Assembly (NCBI GenBank): GCA_030374735.1 | Contig: JASCIV010000058.1 | Span: 1 to 56,552, forward strand | Reading direction: 5' to 3' | Length of the DNA: 56,552 nt | Origin: Gracilaria caudata | Lineage: Eukaryota > Rhodophyta > Florideophyceae > Gracilariales > Gracilariaceae | Shown here: positions 8,787 through 19,116 of the stretch, in pieces | How the letters are laid out: the number at the start of each line of letters is the position of its first letter | How positions within the stretch are numbered: position 1 is the first letter of the stretch | Translations under genes and position numbers: made by a program | The notes under the pieces: generated by a model | Database searches by the model: none | Told to the model about the DNA's origin: nothing | What the model saw: only the letters and a program-made list of their open reading frames with translations

Positions 8787-9302
8787 ATGAATCGCTCAAT
8801 CGTATTTCTTCTAGCAATCTCCGCGTCAGTCTGGTGTGCATCATCTGTTCCATATGAACCAGATGCAGTTCGAAGCAGCACCAATTCATCAACTGACGAT
8901 ACAGACACCGTATCCATTATGCCCACTCCCACTCCAGAATCTCAGGGAACAGAATGCGTTGATGAAAGGTATCTCAAGTCTAAAGGGTATGCCGTTCATA
9001 CCTTTGTGCACAGGCCCGCTAGATTAGCTCGCACGCTCTGCCCACCAGGAACTCTACCATGTGCCACTCCACATCACAAAGTTCGAGTTGATGGAAGCAA
9101 CTTGAGTTATGAACAGCTATGTGAACGGTTGCAAACGTGTGAGGTGCAGCATATTTTGGTCAACTCAGTGTACTCTCATATGTGGGAAGACGAGGAACAT
9201 GATAATGGCGTTGTTCTCACCATGTATGATGTTAGGTATCCGGAGATGGCGCAAAAAGCACTCCATTGGGTTTTAAGGAAAACTCGTCGAACCACCGAAT
9301 AA
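8787..9302 (+). CDS. Putative secreted protein, unknown function
   Basis: This 171-residue protein opens with a clear signal peptide (RSIVFLLAISASVWCASS), then a Ser/Thr/Pro-rich spacer (residues 28-55) that could be O-glycosylated. A compact region follows with five Cys (near 57, 85, 91, 112 and 118) and a basic end. I do not recognise the family. A second secreted Cys-containing protein lies 1.3 kb downstream, but I see no clear sequence similarity between the two. ATG at 8787 is the first of the frame and fits the signal peptide. Confidence 0.65.
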   Translation: MNRSIVFLLAISASVWCASSVPYEPDAVRSSTNSSTDDTDTVSIMPTPTPESQGTECVDERYLKSKGYAVHTFVHRPARLARTLCPPGTLPCATPHHKVRVDGSNLSYEQLCERLQTCEVQHILVNSVYSHMWEDEEHDNGVVLTMYDVRYPEMAQKALHWVLRKTRRTTE

Positions 9303-9365
9303 GCTTTTGGACAAAGTCGCAATTCCAGCAACTGTAATACGCATGAGACACTGGCTTTCTCCTGT

Positions 9366-9875
9366 ATGAATTTGTTTCTTCAAAAAAAGATGAATCTCCG
9401 TGTTAAAACTGGCAAAGGAGTATCCATCAAAATGTTTCAGAGTTTGCTTTCAAGCGAAATTAAGAAACTTGGTGTGGGTGATGGTATGGACAGACCTCCT
9501 TCCTCTTTCCAACAATGGTTTTTGTTTCACATCTCGCAAACAAGCCAAGACGACTCTTTGCCTCGTAAATGTACCTTAGTTTCTTTTGCAAATGTGTTCG
9601 AGGGAAATATGTTACCTGTTATTCCGGCGAATGACGTCAAAGATTCTCAGTATTCTCCACCTTCTATCCAGTTCTTATTTTCATCCAATCTCCGTGCTTC
9701 GACTATCACAGGAAGGAAAAGCTTCGCATCCTTAGCTGATGCTCTGTCAAATCCACCATCCGGTGGTCCAACAATCTCTTTATCATGTGTAGGCATGAGA
9801 AGCAGTACACGACATACGGATTGTTTGCCAGAACGGCGTTTCCCACAAACAATCAGTAATACTGCTTTGTCGTAA
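9366..9875 (+). CDS. Doubtful hypothetical protein
   Basis: This is a 169-codon frame from an ATG without recognisable domains, signal peptide or compositional bias beyond many Ser. Its last 30 codons fall within the left arm and spacer of an inverted repeat, which argues for a non-genic or element-derived stretch. It is listed because it is the longest frame here. Confidence 0.2.
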   Translation: MNLFLQKKMNLRVKTGKGVSIKMFQSLLSSEIKKLGVGDGMDRPPSSFQQWFLFHISQTSQDDSLPRKCTLVSFANVFEGNMLPVIPANDVKDSQYSPPSIQFLFSSNLRASTITGRKSFASLADALSNPPSGGPTISLSCVGMRSSTRHTDCLPERRFPQTISNTALS

Positions 9876-9930
9876 ACGTCAATTACGGCAAACAATCAGT
9901 ATTGCCGTGTACTGTTTCTCACGACTACAC
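9787..9930. repeat. Imperfect inverted repeat, 44-bp arms
   Basis: The left arm 9787-9829 and right arm 9887-9930 match in inverted orientation over about 44 bp with a few mismatches and one indel (shared cores GTGTAG, GAGAA-CAGTACAC, GATTGTTTGCC). The spacer is 57 bp. Similarity stops outside both ends, as expected for a foldback or MITE-like element. Confidence 0.65.
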
Positions 9931-10036
9931 ACCTCCATACTTTTTTGGATAAGATGTCATAGAACACACCGAGAAGTTGCTGTTCTATCTAGAAATCTTC
10001 GCTTCCCTCCTTAAATAGGCGGCGACACTCCTAAAT

Positions 10037-10056
10037 TCAAACTCAAATGAGTTTGA
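10037..10056. repeat. Short hairpin
   Basis: A 9-bp perfect stem (TCAAACTCA with its complement) around a 2-nt loop. Confidence 0.5.
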
Positions 10057-10454
10057 GTTCTCTTTGAATATATTCGTCCAAAATGATTTTTTGATGTCCA
10101 TCTTCTTCTGAGATGACTTTTGAATAAACGGTCGCTCTTGTATCCTCTGACTCTGCTGCACCGGCCGCGAACGGGGTGATGCTCCTAGTTAAATATCATC
10201 CCCCGTAGTAAATGTAGGGTCAATAGTACTTTTTTTTGGAGAAGACGAGATCATTCAAAATGATACATTCTTTCGCGAGCTATTGCACAACGTATATAAA
10301 CGGTTGTCAAACCTTTTCTGCGACGTTAAACCATTTCTTTAAACCAGCAACCATAAGTTTCACGTTACGCCAAGCAAGGAACATTGTATCACATTCGTTT
10401 ACGCGACGGCCTTTCTCCCGATAGAAAGGGCCGAACTCTTTACTTGTCAACCGG

Positions 10455-10460
10455 TATAAA
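10455..10460 (+). promoter_or_regulatory. Candidate TATA box
   Basis: TATAAA lies 107 bp upstream of the spliced secreted-protein start at 10562, at a plausible distance for a short 5' UTR. Confidence 0.45.
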
Positions 10461-10561
10461 GCTGATCAGAACTTTTCTGATCGCCATGGGAAGCCGCAGT
10501 CTAGCGCCGAAGTGGCCGAAGATCTTGCAACACGGAAGGACATTTCATACCAGGTAAGAAG

Positions 10562-11497
10562 ATGACTTCAGTCGCCCTCTTGGTTTTCCTCACTGCTCTG
10601 CTCTTTGTCAAGAGTTCTTTTTCGGAGTCCATCCCATGTCGATACGACAACAATCATTGTAAGTGACTATCAGCTCTATTGAAGGTTTCTTGTCTTGCAT
10701 CCTTGCTTGTGTTTACTGACCGCATTGTGGGCAATTTGGCAGGCAGCTGTATTTTTGGAAGCTCCACTCAAGGTCGATGCTGGGACCGTACTGGCGGAAC
10801 ACCTACTTCTGGTCCCTGTAATGACCGCTATTGCCGAGCTGGATGGACGTGCTCTTGTCTTGGACGAAGCCATCTCTGCCCTTTGAGGAATGCCACAACA
10901 ACGGTTATAAGCCACTTGAGTGGGAGCACAGCTATGTGCCGAGATGTTACAGTTCAAGGCGCTGGTGACCCTGAGATTAGTTTGGGGTCATGGAAGATTG
11001 GAATATCAAGAAGAGCGTTGGAGCAAGGGGAGTGCAAAGAACTGAGTTGGTGGCAAAATGGTGTGCTTATGGGCGAATACGGAGTTACGCCTAGAATTAA
11101 CCGCTTCAATTTGGAAAGTGAACTAGAGAGAAGGGGAACTCATACCAATGTTGAACTCAGACGTGGGGACTTACTTGCTTTCAGGTTCGCCGATGCTAGT
11201 TACCACTGCTTTACACATTTATTGAATGTTCTAGTAGATGGAGATTATCTCAGCCTTGGACACAGCAGCATGTCTGTAAGATTCGCCAGAGAGCACTCAC
11301 CGAATTGGTACGACCCTCTATTTACTCCAACTCTTTCGGAGGATGAAGATGCAGCTGCTCCGTCTCATTTTCTTCCCCTCAGGACACATTTCTTCTCAAA
11401 TGGACGTTTAATCATTTCTGGATGGGACTACTGGAGAGCGCCGGATGGTACCCGCGACCATATGAAGGGAAACTTCTACTACCGCGTTCAACTTTGA
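10562..11497 (+). CDS. Secreted Cys-rich protein, unknown function (2 exons)
   Basis: Exon 1 is 10562-10658 and exon 2 is 10743-11497, giving 283 residues. Exon 1 encodes a signal peptide (TSVALLVFLTALLFVKSSFS) and the start of a Cys-rich module that continues in exon 2, with about 11 Cys in the first 85 residues (patterns GRCWD, GPCNDRYC, GWTCSC, SHLCPL), like small disulfide-rich extracellular domains. The C-terminal 190 residues look globular, with Trp/Tyr and few Cys, and I do not recognise them. The intron join supplies TGC (Cys) and removes in-frame stops. Likely extracellular or cell-surface. Confidence 0.7.
10659..10742 (+). other. 84-nt spliceosomal intron
   Basis: Donor GTAAGT at 10659, acceptor GGCAG ending at 10742. 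It joins the signal-peptide exon in frame to the long downstream frame. Confidence 0.75.
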
Positions 11498-12953
11498 GCA
11501 CGATAAAGTAGACAATCGTTTTGTTTTCTTTCCCTATAAATCTCGCACCTTTTCTTCTTCTTTGTTTGGGGTTATTCCAGATTGCTTGTTTCTAGATTAT
11601 ATGTTTAGAGCTTTGGACTCCGTAGGAGCCTTATAAGTAGCTCATCGAGCTGCTTATCTCTGCCACGGAGGCCAATTCTCCACGCCAGACCCGAAAGCAA
11701 CGTCCATTTCACTCCGCACGAAATTTCACATTCGTATCGGAGATCAGCACGTCCACCATTTATTCTTTTGTAATGCGAAGAGATGACATTTTTATCTACT
11801 AACTATCAGCGTTCATGGGACCCTATCCCGGAAACTGATCAAAATTGGCATTGGTCAGAACGACGTATAACATAGACAGATGCGAAAAGTTCCAAATTTT
11901 CAACGCTTGCTTCCGGGAAGTGAGGCAAGGAAAACAGGAATGATGATTTACAAGGGTAGTGTAAGAGATAAAAAAGTGACATGCGGGGGCCATTTCGCTC
12001 TGTAGTGACGTATCTGCAGGGTACGTGCGGAGCCCCATCATGGGGCTCCGCCATGATGGCGTGGTGTTCTCTTTAGCGGACGGCCTCTAGAGGTTGAAAG
12101 AAGAGGTTGCAAAGAAGGCGATAAGCGTCGGTGACGAAACGCCCACGTTTGAAATACCTGAGAGATTTTATACTTCTTGTCGTTGCCCAGTGCGTGTGGC
12201 ACAACTATTATTCTGTAGTTAAGTGTCTGCGGTATGGAGGTGTTGTAGGTGTCGGGGTCTTTGGCAAACCCCTACGTACGAGCAAATTAATGTACGTATT
12301 CGCAAAAGTGGGAGAGAGTTCTGCAGGGTAGCGTTGTACCCAGGGGCACCCTTCATAAGGGTAAGGAAGGTTACCCTTCCGCGTATACGAATCCGCGCAG
12401 AGCGATTGTACAATGTATATTTTGAACCAAATGTTTTGCAGCCACGCTCTCCACCCGTTTCGGCCACGGAGAACATCATCATCCCCGAGAGCCAGAATCG
12501 TCCACGCTGCAAGCTCGCAAGAGCGTTGTCTGCGAAGCCACAAGGGCAAATGTCACGACCATCATCGTGATAGTGTTTCAGTTTTGGGGTCCTCAGTTTT
12601 TGTCCTGATCTGTGATTGTGAGGAACGGTGAGGGTTTGAATCCGAAAATCAGTACTGATTTGTTGTTTCGGGCAGTGCTGCTCGTATCAGAGTAGAGGAG
12701 CAGCAAAATTTGCATTTGATCTCCGAACTGGAACGCGTCGCATGTCGCGGCGAGCCGCAAGTTTTCTTCACGCACAACAAAGTCAAGACGCTCTCTACTC
12801 TCCAGCTCTGCCCCATTTGAACGCCTTCAGCCTTAATCAGCACAAATCGGGTCACCACAACGTTTCGAGCCGCCCGTTTTATGCATCGCTGATATAGTTC
12901 GAGTCCAATCTTTGTTACTCTTTAACTTGCCATGAGCTTAGGAGAGCGTTTCC
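11498..12953. other. Intergenic region
   Basis: About 1.45 kb without a recognisable gene. Overlapping frames of 113-115 codons exist on both strands near 12208-12570 and look like chance. A hairpin is at 12027-12051. Confidence 0.4.
12027..12051. repeat. GC-rich hairpin
   Basis: A 10-bp perfect stem (GCGGAGCCCC with its complement) with a 5-nt loop ATCAT. There is no T-run typical of a bacterial terminator. Role unknown. Confidence 0.55.
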
Positions 12954-15900
12954 ATGGCCAATCTTCTCTGTGACATGAAATGTGTGCGCCTGAGCGCCAT
13001 TAACGTTAACAACCACAGCCAACGTCTCTTACAAACTCACCGTCCACCATGCTTCCTTCCATCTCTTCCTCTTCTGCCCTCGAGTGGCAAAGCAATACGA
13101 TTCTCTTCTAGTATCTGCTCCTTCCGGCGAATACATATCGTACGCTCCAGGAGAATGACTTCTACAGTCAGCACGCACTACACTACCGTTCAAGTTCAGC
13201 CGCAATGTGTAGCTCAAAAGGCGGCTGAACTTCCGCGTGATCCGCAACCTAAGTCTGTCGTTTACCGGCTTCCATGGCGACCTTTTGCGGAAGCAATTGT
13301 TCAAGTCATCATCCTCACACTTGCCGCCGTTGTTTCTATTCGAGCACGTCTCAAGGTTTTTGTTTACTTGTTTTGTGTGTTGGCCGTTCCTCAACTACTT
13401 TTTATCGTTACGCGATTCCAAGAATTTATAAACGGCGCGTTTCCCCGAGACGAGCGTTTTCAGAAGGGCTCTCCTAATGACAGGTTTTCTGAATCGTCAT
13501 CTCTTGACGTTTCAGAGCAGCCTAGTCTCGTGGGTAACGTCATCCGCAAAACTATCACGGAGGAATTAGGCTCCTTCCGCTCTGAGCTCACCGACTTTGA
13601 AAAGGTTGCAATCGAGCGAGAGGAGTCCAGAAACCTTTCTGTTTCCCAGGCTCTCTCTTCCGTCAACGAATCCGTACTTGCACTAAAGGAAGACATGGAG
13701 CGCCGTGACCAACTGCGCCCTTCTGTTCCATACGCAACGCTTCAAAAACTAGAGGGCCTGAAGACGCGTCTGAGCTTCTTCGAGCGAGAGAACGCAAGTA
13801 TTAAGCAGCAATTGAAATCGGCTCTGCTCAACTATGAGGAAGCGCTGGGATTGGCGGCTAAAGCTCGGAAAGAGGCTGAGGATGCGAGTTATCGTGAGCT
13901 CACCGCTCGTGAAGAACTTGCGATTGCTCAGAGCCGCATAATTCACTTGGATGAACTCACCGACCGTTTGGACCGTGCCGAGTTAAGGAATTTGGAACTT
14001 CAGGAAGAGTTATTATCACGCGCACGTGAACGAGAGGGGTTCAAACTATCAGCGGATGATGCAAACCGTCGTGTTACTCGCATGGAGAATATAGCGAAAA
14101 CGCTCCGTGAAAAACTTCAAAAGCTCAGCGGAAGCGGTTCCCCCGTTGCCCAGGACGCATCGGTCGATGAGGACTCGGAGGAATCGGAGAAACTCTTTTG
14201 GCAAAGGCGTTTGAGAAACCGCGGAAATCTTGGCCGTGACTCAGTCGTGTATCAAGAACTGCTTCGAGGGAGCAAAGAGTCACTGTCGAAGGAATGGCCT
14301 TCGGATCCCCTTGGAAGAGGTTCCTCGACAAAGGGGGAGAAGAGTCAAGCTCTAGAAGGTTTACCTGCTGATGGAGGGTTTGCCGGTAAGAATTTCAAAA
14401 TGCTGGAGTCTGCTCCAGCTGGAGGTAAGAAAATCTTGGGCATGTCTGGAGCATCGTCACAGAGCGCATTCTCTTTTTCCCGTGGAGAGTTTGAAGGAGG
14501 GGACCAGGGGACAAACTCTGGGAAATCTGGCGCACAGGTTGGGGTTGACGTCAATGAGTTATTCCCAGAGGCTCAAGACTTGTCAGGAAAGTCTGCATCC
14601 GAAACCCAAGGTGTAGAGGCCTCATCTCAGGGTAGAACTCTACAGTCTAGTGCGAGCGGAGGCCAGGATGCAGTAATGCAGGCGTCTAAACGTCCTCCGG
14701 CCAACAAAGCCACGCCCGAAGGTGAGGAACCTCAGCTCCTTAAACCTGAGTCCTCGCAGCTCGGAAGGACCTCAGGGAGCTACATGGGATGGCTGGAAAC
14801 AGCTTCTCAGAAGACATTAAGTGGAGACAACCCAAGAAAATCCTTTGGTCCCACCTCTGAATCGAGAAGTACAACTGCACAAGACTCGTCGCCTTCTCGT
14901 TTTCCTTCAACGGCCCAGTGGCAGCCTGATACGCGAATCCAAACCCCAAAACGAAATAACGGTGATGACACCGCAGACAAGGGCAAAGCAGGAAAGCCGA
15001 CCCCAAGTACTGGAAGCACCCCTGAAACAAACAAGGCAACGAGGAAGATGGAGGGCAACGCACAGCTTCAAGGGAACCAATCGTTCACTGAAGCATCAGA
15101 TAACGAAGACCGCACCAAATCGCCTCGTGCACATACCAATGACGTTCAATCTTCATCAATGAGTTTGAATCGTTCTCGCAATGGTTCAAAGTTGCCTTCT
15201 TCCAGCGATGTGTCAGCTAGGAAGGTTTCATCGCTTGGGGATGAGAAGACATCGGGTCAATATGAAGAAAAGGCTGGTGGAAAGGGAACGAGCAGTATGC
15301 GGGAGAACAATTTGCTCCAAGATAAGGTCTCTTCATCTCCCATTCGCACTCAGGTGCTCAAGGATCCAGGGAAGGTAAGAAGCGAATCTGAGGGCCCAAA
15401 TTCAATTGCTCGAATAATCTCCTCGAAGATAGCAGATGCACAAACTCTTATCGAAGAAGGTAGGAGGGATGGTATTTCAGTTTCACAGGCGGTAACTTCC
15501 TTCGGGAAGGCAAAGAGCATTTTGGAAGAATGTTTGAGGCTGAACAGTCGTCGATATGAGGTGGAGGCAACACTGGGAGAATGTCTTGTTGCTTGGGCGA
15601 AGCTGGACCTTAAAGACCAGAAAGCACGGTGGCTCACGTGGAAGGCACTAGAGTATTTGTCTCGAAGTGTGGAGGCGCAACCCAACAACGAAAAAGCCTT
15701 GTTTAACAGTGCTCTGTGCAACGCGTTGTTTGGTGCGTTAAGCACTAGTGATGTAGCTGTTCGTCACCAATATGCAGCTGCTCAGCAGTTTGACAGGTTG
15801 CTCAAGCTCAACCCTAGCGCTCAGGTTGCTGCGTACAACGGGGGTTTAGCGTATCTCTATCTTGCAAGATCAAACATTGCGTATGATGGCTCGAACAACA

Positions 15901-16055
15901 ATGTCATACAGAAGTATTTCGAACTTGCAACTGAACGCTTTGCCAAGGGGGTAATGCTAAATCCGCATGATCCTCGGAATGCCGATTACTTGGACAGAGC
16001 CCGGAATGAGATGAAAAATTTCTTGGAAAGAGTGCAAGAGGCCCCATCAAGTTAG
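12954..16055 (+). CDS. Membrane-anchored coiled-coil / TPR protein, probably plastid
   Basis: A 1033-residue protein. Residues 1-68 are basic, rich in Ser/Leu and poor in acids, like a plastid transit peptide. Two hydrophobic segments (about 111-128 and 134-152) form a hairpin anchor. A charged coiled coil follows (about 190-400), then some 400 residues of Ser/Gly/Gln-rich disordered linker. The last 220 residues are helical, with TPR-like repeats (KAKSILEECLRLNSRRYE, ALEYLSRSVEAQPNNEKAL, AAQQFDRLLKLNPSAQ, ATERFAKGVMLNPHDP). TPR modules bind proteins, so a scaffold role at an organelle membrane is a fair guess. Met68 is an alternative start. No ortholog is recognised. Confidence 0.7.
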   Translation: MANLLCDMKCVRLSAINVNNHSQRLLQTHRPPCFLPSLPLLPSSGKAIRFSSSICSFRRIHIVRSRRMTSTVSTHYTTVQVQPQCVAQKAAELPRDPQPKSVVYRLPWRPFAEAIVQVIILTLAAVVSIRARLKVFVYLFCVLAVPQLLFIVTRFQEFINGAFPRDERFQKGSPNDRFSESSSLDVSEQPSLVGNVIRKTITEELGSFRSELTDFEKVAIEREESRNLSVSQALSSVNESVLALKEDMERRDQLRPSVPYATLQKLEGLKTRLSFFERENASIKQQLKSALLNYEEALGLAAKARKEAEDASYRELTAREELAIAQSRIIHLDELTDRLDRAELRNLELQEELLSRAREREGFKLSADDANRRVTRMENIAKTLREKLQKLSGSGSPVAQDASVDEDSEESEKLFWQRRLRNRGNLGRDSVVYQELLRGSKESLSKEWPSDPLGRGSSTKGEKSQALEGLPADGGFAGKNFKMLESAPAGGKKILGMSGASSQSAFSFSRGEFEGGDQGTNSGKSGAQVGVDVNELFPEAQDLSGKSASETQGVEASSQGRTLQSSASGGQDAVMQASKRPPANKATPEGEEPQLLKPESSQLGRTSGSYMGWLETASQKTLSGDNPRKSFGPTSESRSTTAQDSSPSRFPSTAQWQPDTRIQTPKRNNGDDTADKGKAGKPTPSTGSTPETNKATRKMEGNAQLQGNQSFTEASDNEDRTKSPRAHTNDVQSSSMSLNRSRNGSKLPSSSDVSARKVSSLGDEKTSGQYEEKAGGKGTSSMRENNLLQDKVSSSPIRTQVLKDPGKVRSESEGPNSIARIISSKIADAQTLIEEGRRDGISVSQAVTSFGKAKSILEECLRLNSRRYEVEATLGECLVAWAKLDLKDQKARWLTWKALEYLSRSVEAQPNNEKALFNSALCNALFGALSTSDVAVRHQYAAAQQFDRLLKLNPSAQVAAYNGGLAYLYLARSNIAYDGSNNNVIQKYFELATERFAKGVMLNPHDPRNADYLDRARNEMKNFLERVQEAPSS

Positions 16056-17075
16056 ACAAGGGAAGAAGGTAGTTAAGAGAGACAAGATACGAAGGAGATC
16101 CACGCTCCTATTTTCCGCAATCGGCATTCGAAATCCTCGAGATAAAACTGATCACCATCATAACCGGTGGTTGCCGTAGAATCATTTGCTGGCAGAGAAC
16201 TCCATGGACCTCAAGGGCATGTGCGAGATTATGTCTTTTACAAGGTAGTTATGGTATTCAAAGAATGCTCTCTTCCAAAACACTCGTTCACCAAACCTAC
16301 GACCGCGGCGTCACTTGGGAGAGCCCATCCTTGTTCATCATGGCGTTGCAGGCAGGGCCGTCCGTCAGAGATGGCCAGCATTCCCGATGGGAAACATGGA
16401 ATGACATCACGGTAAGTGGGAAGCGAAGGTTTGCGGTGACCTGTTTCATTCTCATGGTTTCCAAAAGTGCCCTCCTGCCATCAGGGTCCGATGATCGGGC
16501 ACCTCAGGGATAGAGATATCTGATACCTATCGCTAACTGAGAGAACTTGCTCGGCGAACCAAGGGAGGCTGGATGGGAACTGGGAGCATGAAACACTTGC
16601 TGGCATCGTAGATCTCCAAAACACTCGTGCTTTGGAGGTTTTCCTTCGTACGATGCCAACAATGATAAATTGCAAACCAATTTCCGCATGTTTGGCGTAC
16701 CCTTGTACTGACGCGGGTTAGATTTTTGGATGACCAGTCTTCGGCACAGCTCTGCGCTGTTTTGGTGAGATTACGATGTTGTTGAACAGCAGTTGTTCAG
16801 ATTGCTCTTCGAACCTGCGCATGCGGACCACAGCCATGGACTTGAAATGTGCTGTTTAGCTTCGCCCTTCTAACTGAACTCGCGGTGTTAAATAAAACAA
16901 GCGTTGAATCGAATTCCTACTTCCTCATACGCGGATATCGTAGCTTATCGCAGCGCGTCCTGAAAATAGGTCTGTCACTTCTTCTTAACCCTGTCGCCCA
17001 GCATTCGGGATGACCCTTCTTGAATGAAAAACTGCGTTTGAGAATCTAGATTCGTTACGCCGCCGAGTTCCGCGT
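16056..17075. other. Intergenic region with nested hairpin
   Basis: About 1 kb with no convincing gene. The sequence CCAAAACACTCGT occurs at about 16275 and 16616. A nested hairpin is at 16597-16662. Confidence 0.4.
16597..16662. repeat. Nested hairpin
   Basis: The outer stem 16597-16610 / 16649-16662 matches 13 of 14 with one wobble. The inner stem CTCCAAA (16614-16620) / TTTGGAG (16631-16637) is perfect. Unpaired stretches are 3 and 11 nt. It could be a structured ncRNA or the remnant of a small element. Confidence 0.5.
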
Positions 17076-18398
17076 ATGCCGCAAAGGCGAACACTGCTGT
17101 TCCACCGTTCTAACGCGTTTCTCTTATGCTTAACTTTCGGAGTAGTCAGTCTCTTTGGCTTAACTTTTGCTTCGTCTTGTAACTCACCGCAGTCTTCTTC
17201 GCCGAGCCGATTGCATTTGGTGGAAAAGGGTACACAGCAATCTGAGCTCAGTAATATGAAGGCTATGGGTTTTGTAGGTTCTTCGTGGAAAATTAGAAAC
17301 CTCTTCTCTCGGAAATGCCGATGGACTCCTTTGCGAAGCGAGAAAAAAGTAGGGGGGTTTACATTACATGCAAGTGTGCAAGTTTCGAGGAGCCAGATAA
17401 GGCAGACTGCAACATCATCGCGACCCCTGCGTTTAGTATGTATCGGTGATATTCACAGTCAGTGGAATGAGACAGACGAAATGGCGTTGCGTAACCTTAA
17501 GCCAGACATAGCTCTTTTTGTTGGTGATTACGGAGATGAAGATACTCGTGTAACTCGTCGCATTGCAGATTTTGCCGCCGCCGCCAGCTTCCCCGTAGCC
17601 ACCGTTTTTGGAAACCATGACGCATTTTTCACGCAATCTCACAGCGGTCGTCAACGCGCTCCGTACGATAAGAAGACAACATGCAGAGTTACAGAGCAGA
17701 TTGAAATGATGAAGGACTTGGATGTCTCGTATAGAAATGTTGCTTTCGACAATATATCGTTTTCTGTCTGTGGCGGTCGCAGCTTCTCACCAGGTGGTCC
17801 GTACTGGAAGTACAAAACTTTTTTTCAAGAGTTTGTTGGTGTCTATAGTTTGAGCCACTCTGCCAACAAAATGATACAGGCTCTGTCAAGTACGGAAAGC
17901 GATGCTGTCGTGTTTCTCAGCCACAATGGACCCATAGGCCTCGGTTCTAACCCTGAAGATCCTTGTGGGAAGGACTGGGGGGATACGCCTGGGGGCGATT
18001 TTGGTGATGCTGATCTTAGATACGCCATCGACGAAGCAAGAAATCTAGGTAAACGAGTACCTTTAGTCATCTTCGGGCATATGCATAAGACATTGTTTAA
18101 AAAACGAGGTTTTAGAACCATGGTGAAAGCAGAAGCTGATGGAACGTCAGGATATGAGACTGTAATGTTGAACACTGCCGTGCTTCCTCGTCACTCCGTT
18201 GATCCTCTCTCAAAGACCAGGCTACACAACTTCCACATTGTCCAAATAGGAAGTGAAGGGCATGTCGATTTTGTTGAAGAAGCGTGGGTGACGAAAGAAG
18301 GCAAAGTGCAAGAAAGCACTAAAATCTTCAACTCCAGTGCTCTGTCTGATGCGACATGTGCGGCTGTAACAGGGGTATCCAGTACTTTTATGAACTAA
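17076..18398 (+). CDS. Calcineurin-like metallophosphoesterase, cyanobacterial/plastid type
   Basis: A 440-residue protein with the complete metallophosphoesterase metal-binding set: GDIH at 124-127, GDYGDE at 150-155, GNHD at 179-182, SHNGP at 282-286 and GHMH at 334-337. Two divalent metals are expected. The spacing and the GPYWKYKTFF and GKDWGDTPGGDFGD insertions resemble the uncharacterised TIGR04168 family of cyanobacteria and plastid lineages (recognition from memory). The first 110 residues hold a hydrophobic stretch (15-33) and basic Ser-rich sequence consistent with a plastid targeting region. The substrate is unknown; general phosphatase activity is inferred. Confidence 0.85.
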   Translation: MPQRRTLLFHRSNAFLLCLTFGVVSLFGLTFASSCNSPQSSSPSRLHLVEKGTQQSELSNMKAMGFVGSSWKIRNLFSRKCRWTPLRSEKKVGGFTLHASVQVSRSQIRQTATSSRPLRLVCIGDIHSQWNETDEMALRNLKPDIALFVGDYGDEDTRVTRRIADFAAAASFPVATVFGNHDAFFTQSHSGRQRAPYDKKTTCRVTEQIEMMKDLDVSYRNVAFDNISFSVCGGRSFSPGGPYWKYKTFFQEFVGVYSLSHSANKMIQALSSTESDAVVFLSHNGPIGLGSNPEDPCGKDWGDTPGGDFGDADLRYAIDEARNLGKRVPLVIFGHMHKTLFKKRGFRTMVKAEADGTSGYETVMLNTAVLPRHSVDPLSKTRLHNFHIVQIGSEGHVDFVEEAWVTKEGKVQESTKIFNSSALSDATCAAVTGVSSTFMN

Positions 18399-18474
18399 TT
18401 TTGTGATGCATCTCCGATAAAGGTCTCAAACGCCAGCAATATGAATATCCTGGAAGGTTGTAGTTTTTGTTGTC

Positions 18475-19116
18475 TTAGCACCATTCGTGTTTCGGGTAAT
18501 GCACGCGGTACCAGTATAGAATCCAATTCACTGCGACGGCGCGACGTGTCCTGTTCGGAGTGAGTTCGGCTATTTTCCACCCGCGGAAACCTAACGGCTT
18601 CAAGACCTCTTTCAAGAGCTGCTTGTATTCACCTGGCATGGAGCGAGCCAATCTTTGGACAGCAATCTTCACTGGACGATCTAGGCGAGGAGAGTAATCA
18701 TTCGGGTTTCCGATAAAGTTAGGAGGTCCATCAGGATAGACCTTTTTCCATGCTGGGCTCACGAGCTCATCATTCCAGGTGTTGTCATCAAGTTTCCTCC
18801 ATCCAAGCAGAGTACGCAAAATTTCATTCACCCATTCATCCGGTGTGTCCCCTCTCGTGATGTTTAGAAGATCATTCGCAGTGATACAAGGAGGCTCCTC
18901 GAAGTGAATGCCTGGTAAGCGAGGGGCTTGGGGATCGCGGTTAACAATCTTCTGGGCAGGGATTGTCAACCTGGTTTCCGCCCACCCTGCAAGTATTGCA
19001 TGGAGCTGCAAACGTCTCGTTTTAACTTTCTGTGGGACATAGAATCTGTGGGAAGACGTGCTTGCTAGAATGCGACGACTGGAAACACAGGGGACTGATG
19101 GCACGAAGGCGTTCAT
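18475..19116 (-). CDS. DUF1823-like plastid protein
   Basis: A 213-residue protein. Residues 1-45 are Ser/Arg/Val-rich without acids, a likely transit peptide. The conserved core has LLGWRKLDDNTW, WKKVYPDGPPNFIGN, a Pro/Arg segment, and EYKQLLKEVLKPLGFRGWKI followed by ELTPNRTRRAVAVNWIL. This resembles the uncharacterised DUF1823 proteins of cyanobacteria and photosynthetic eukaryotes (recognition from memory, not searched). Its 3' end converges with the metallophosphoesterase gene, leaving only 76 bp between stops. Function unknown. Confidence 0.65.
   Translation of the reverse strand: MNAFVPSVPCVSSRRILASTSSHRFYVPQKVKTRRLQLHAILAGWAETRLTIPAQKIVNRDPQAPRLPGIHFEEPPCITANDLLNITRGDTPDEWVNEILRTLLGWRKLDDNTWNDELVSPAWKKVYPDGPPNFIGNPNDYSPRLDRPVKIAVQRLARSMPGEYKQLLKEVLKPLGFRGWKIAELTPNRTRRAVAVNWILYWYRVHYPKHEWC

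Larger units (their letters stand above)
9303..10561. other. Intergenic region with inverted repeats
   Basis: This contains a 169-codon plus-strand frame (9366-9875) and an antisense 82-codon frame, neither recognised. The plus frame ends inside a 144-bp imperfect inverted repeat (9787-9930). A short hairpin is at 10037-10056. The last 100 bp hold the TATA box of the next gene. Confidence 0.4.

Noticed and set aside
9647..9895. 82-codon minus-strand frame
   Set aside because: It overlaps an inverted repeat, has no domain and is antisense to another equally weak frame.
12208..12570. Overlapping frames of about 115 codons on both strands
   Set aside because: No recognisable protein content on either strand and no start context; likely chance.
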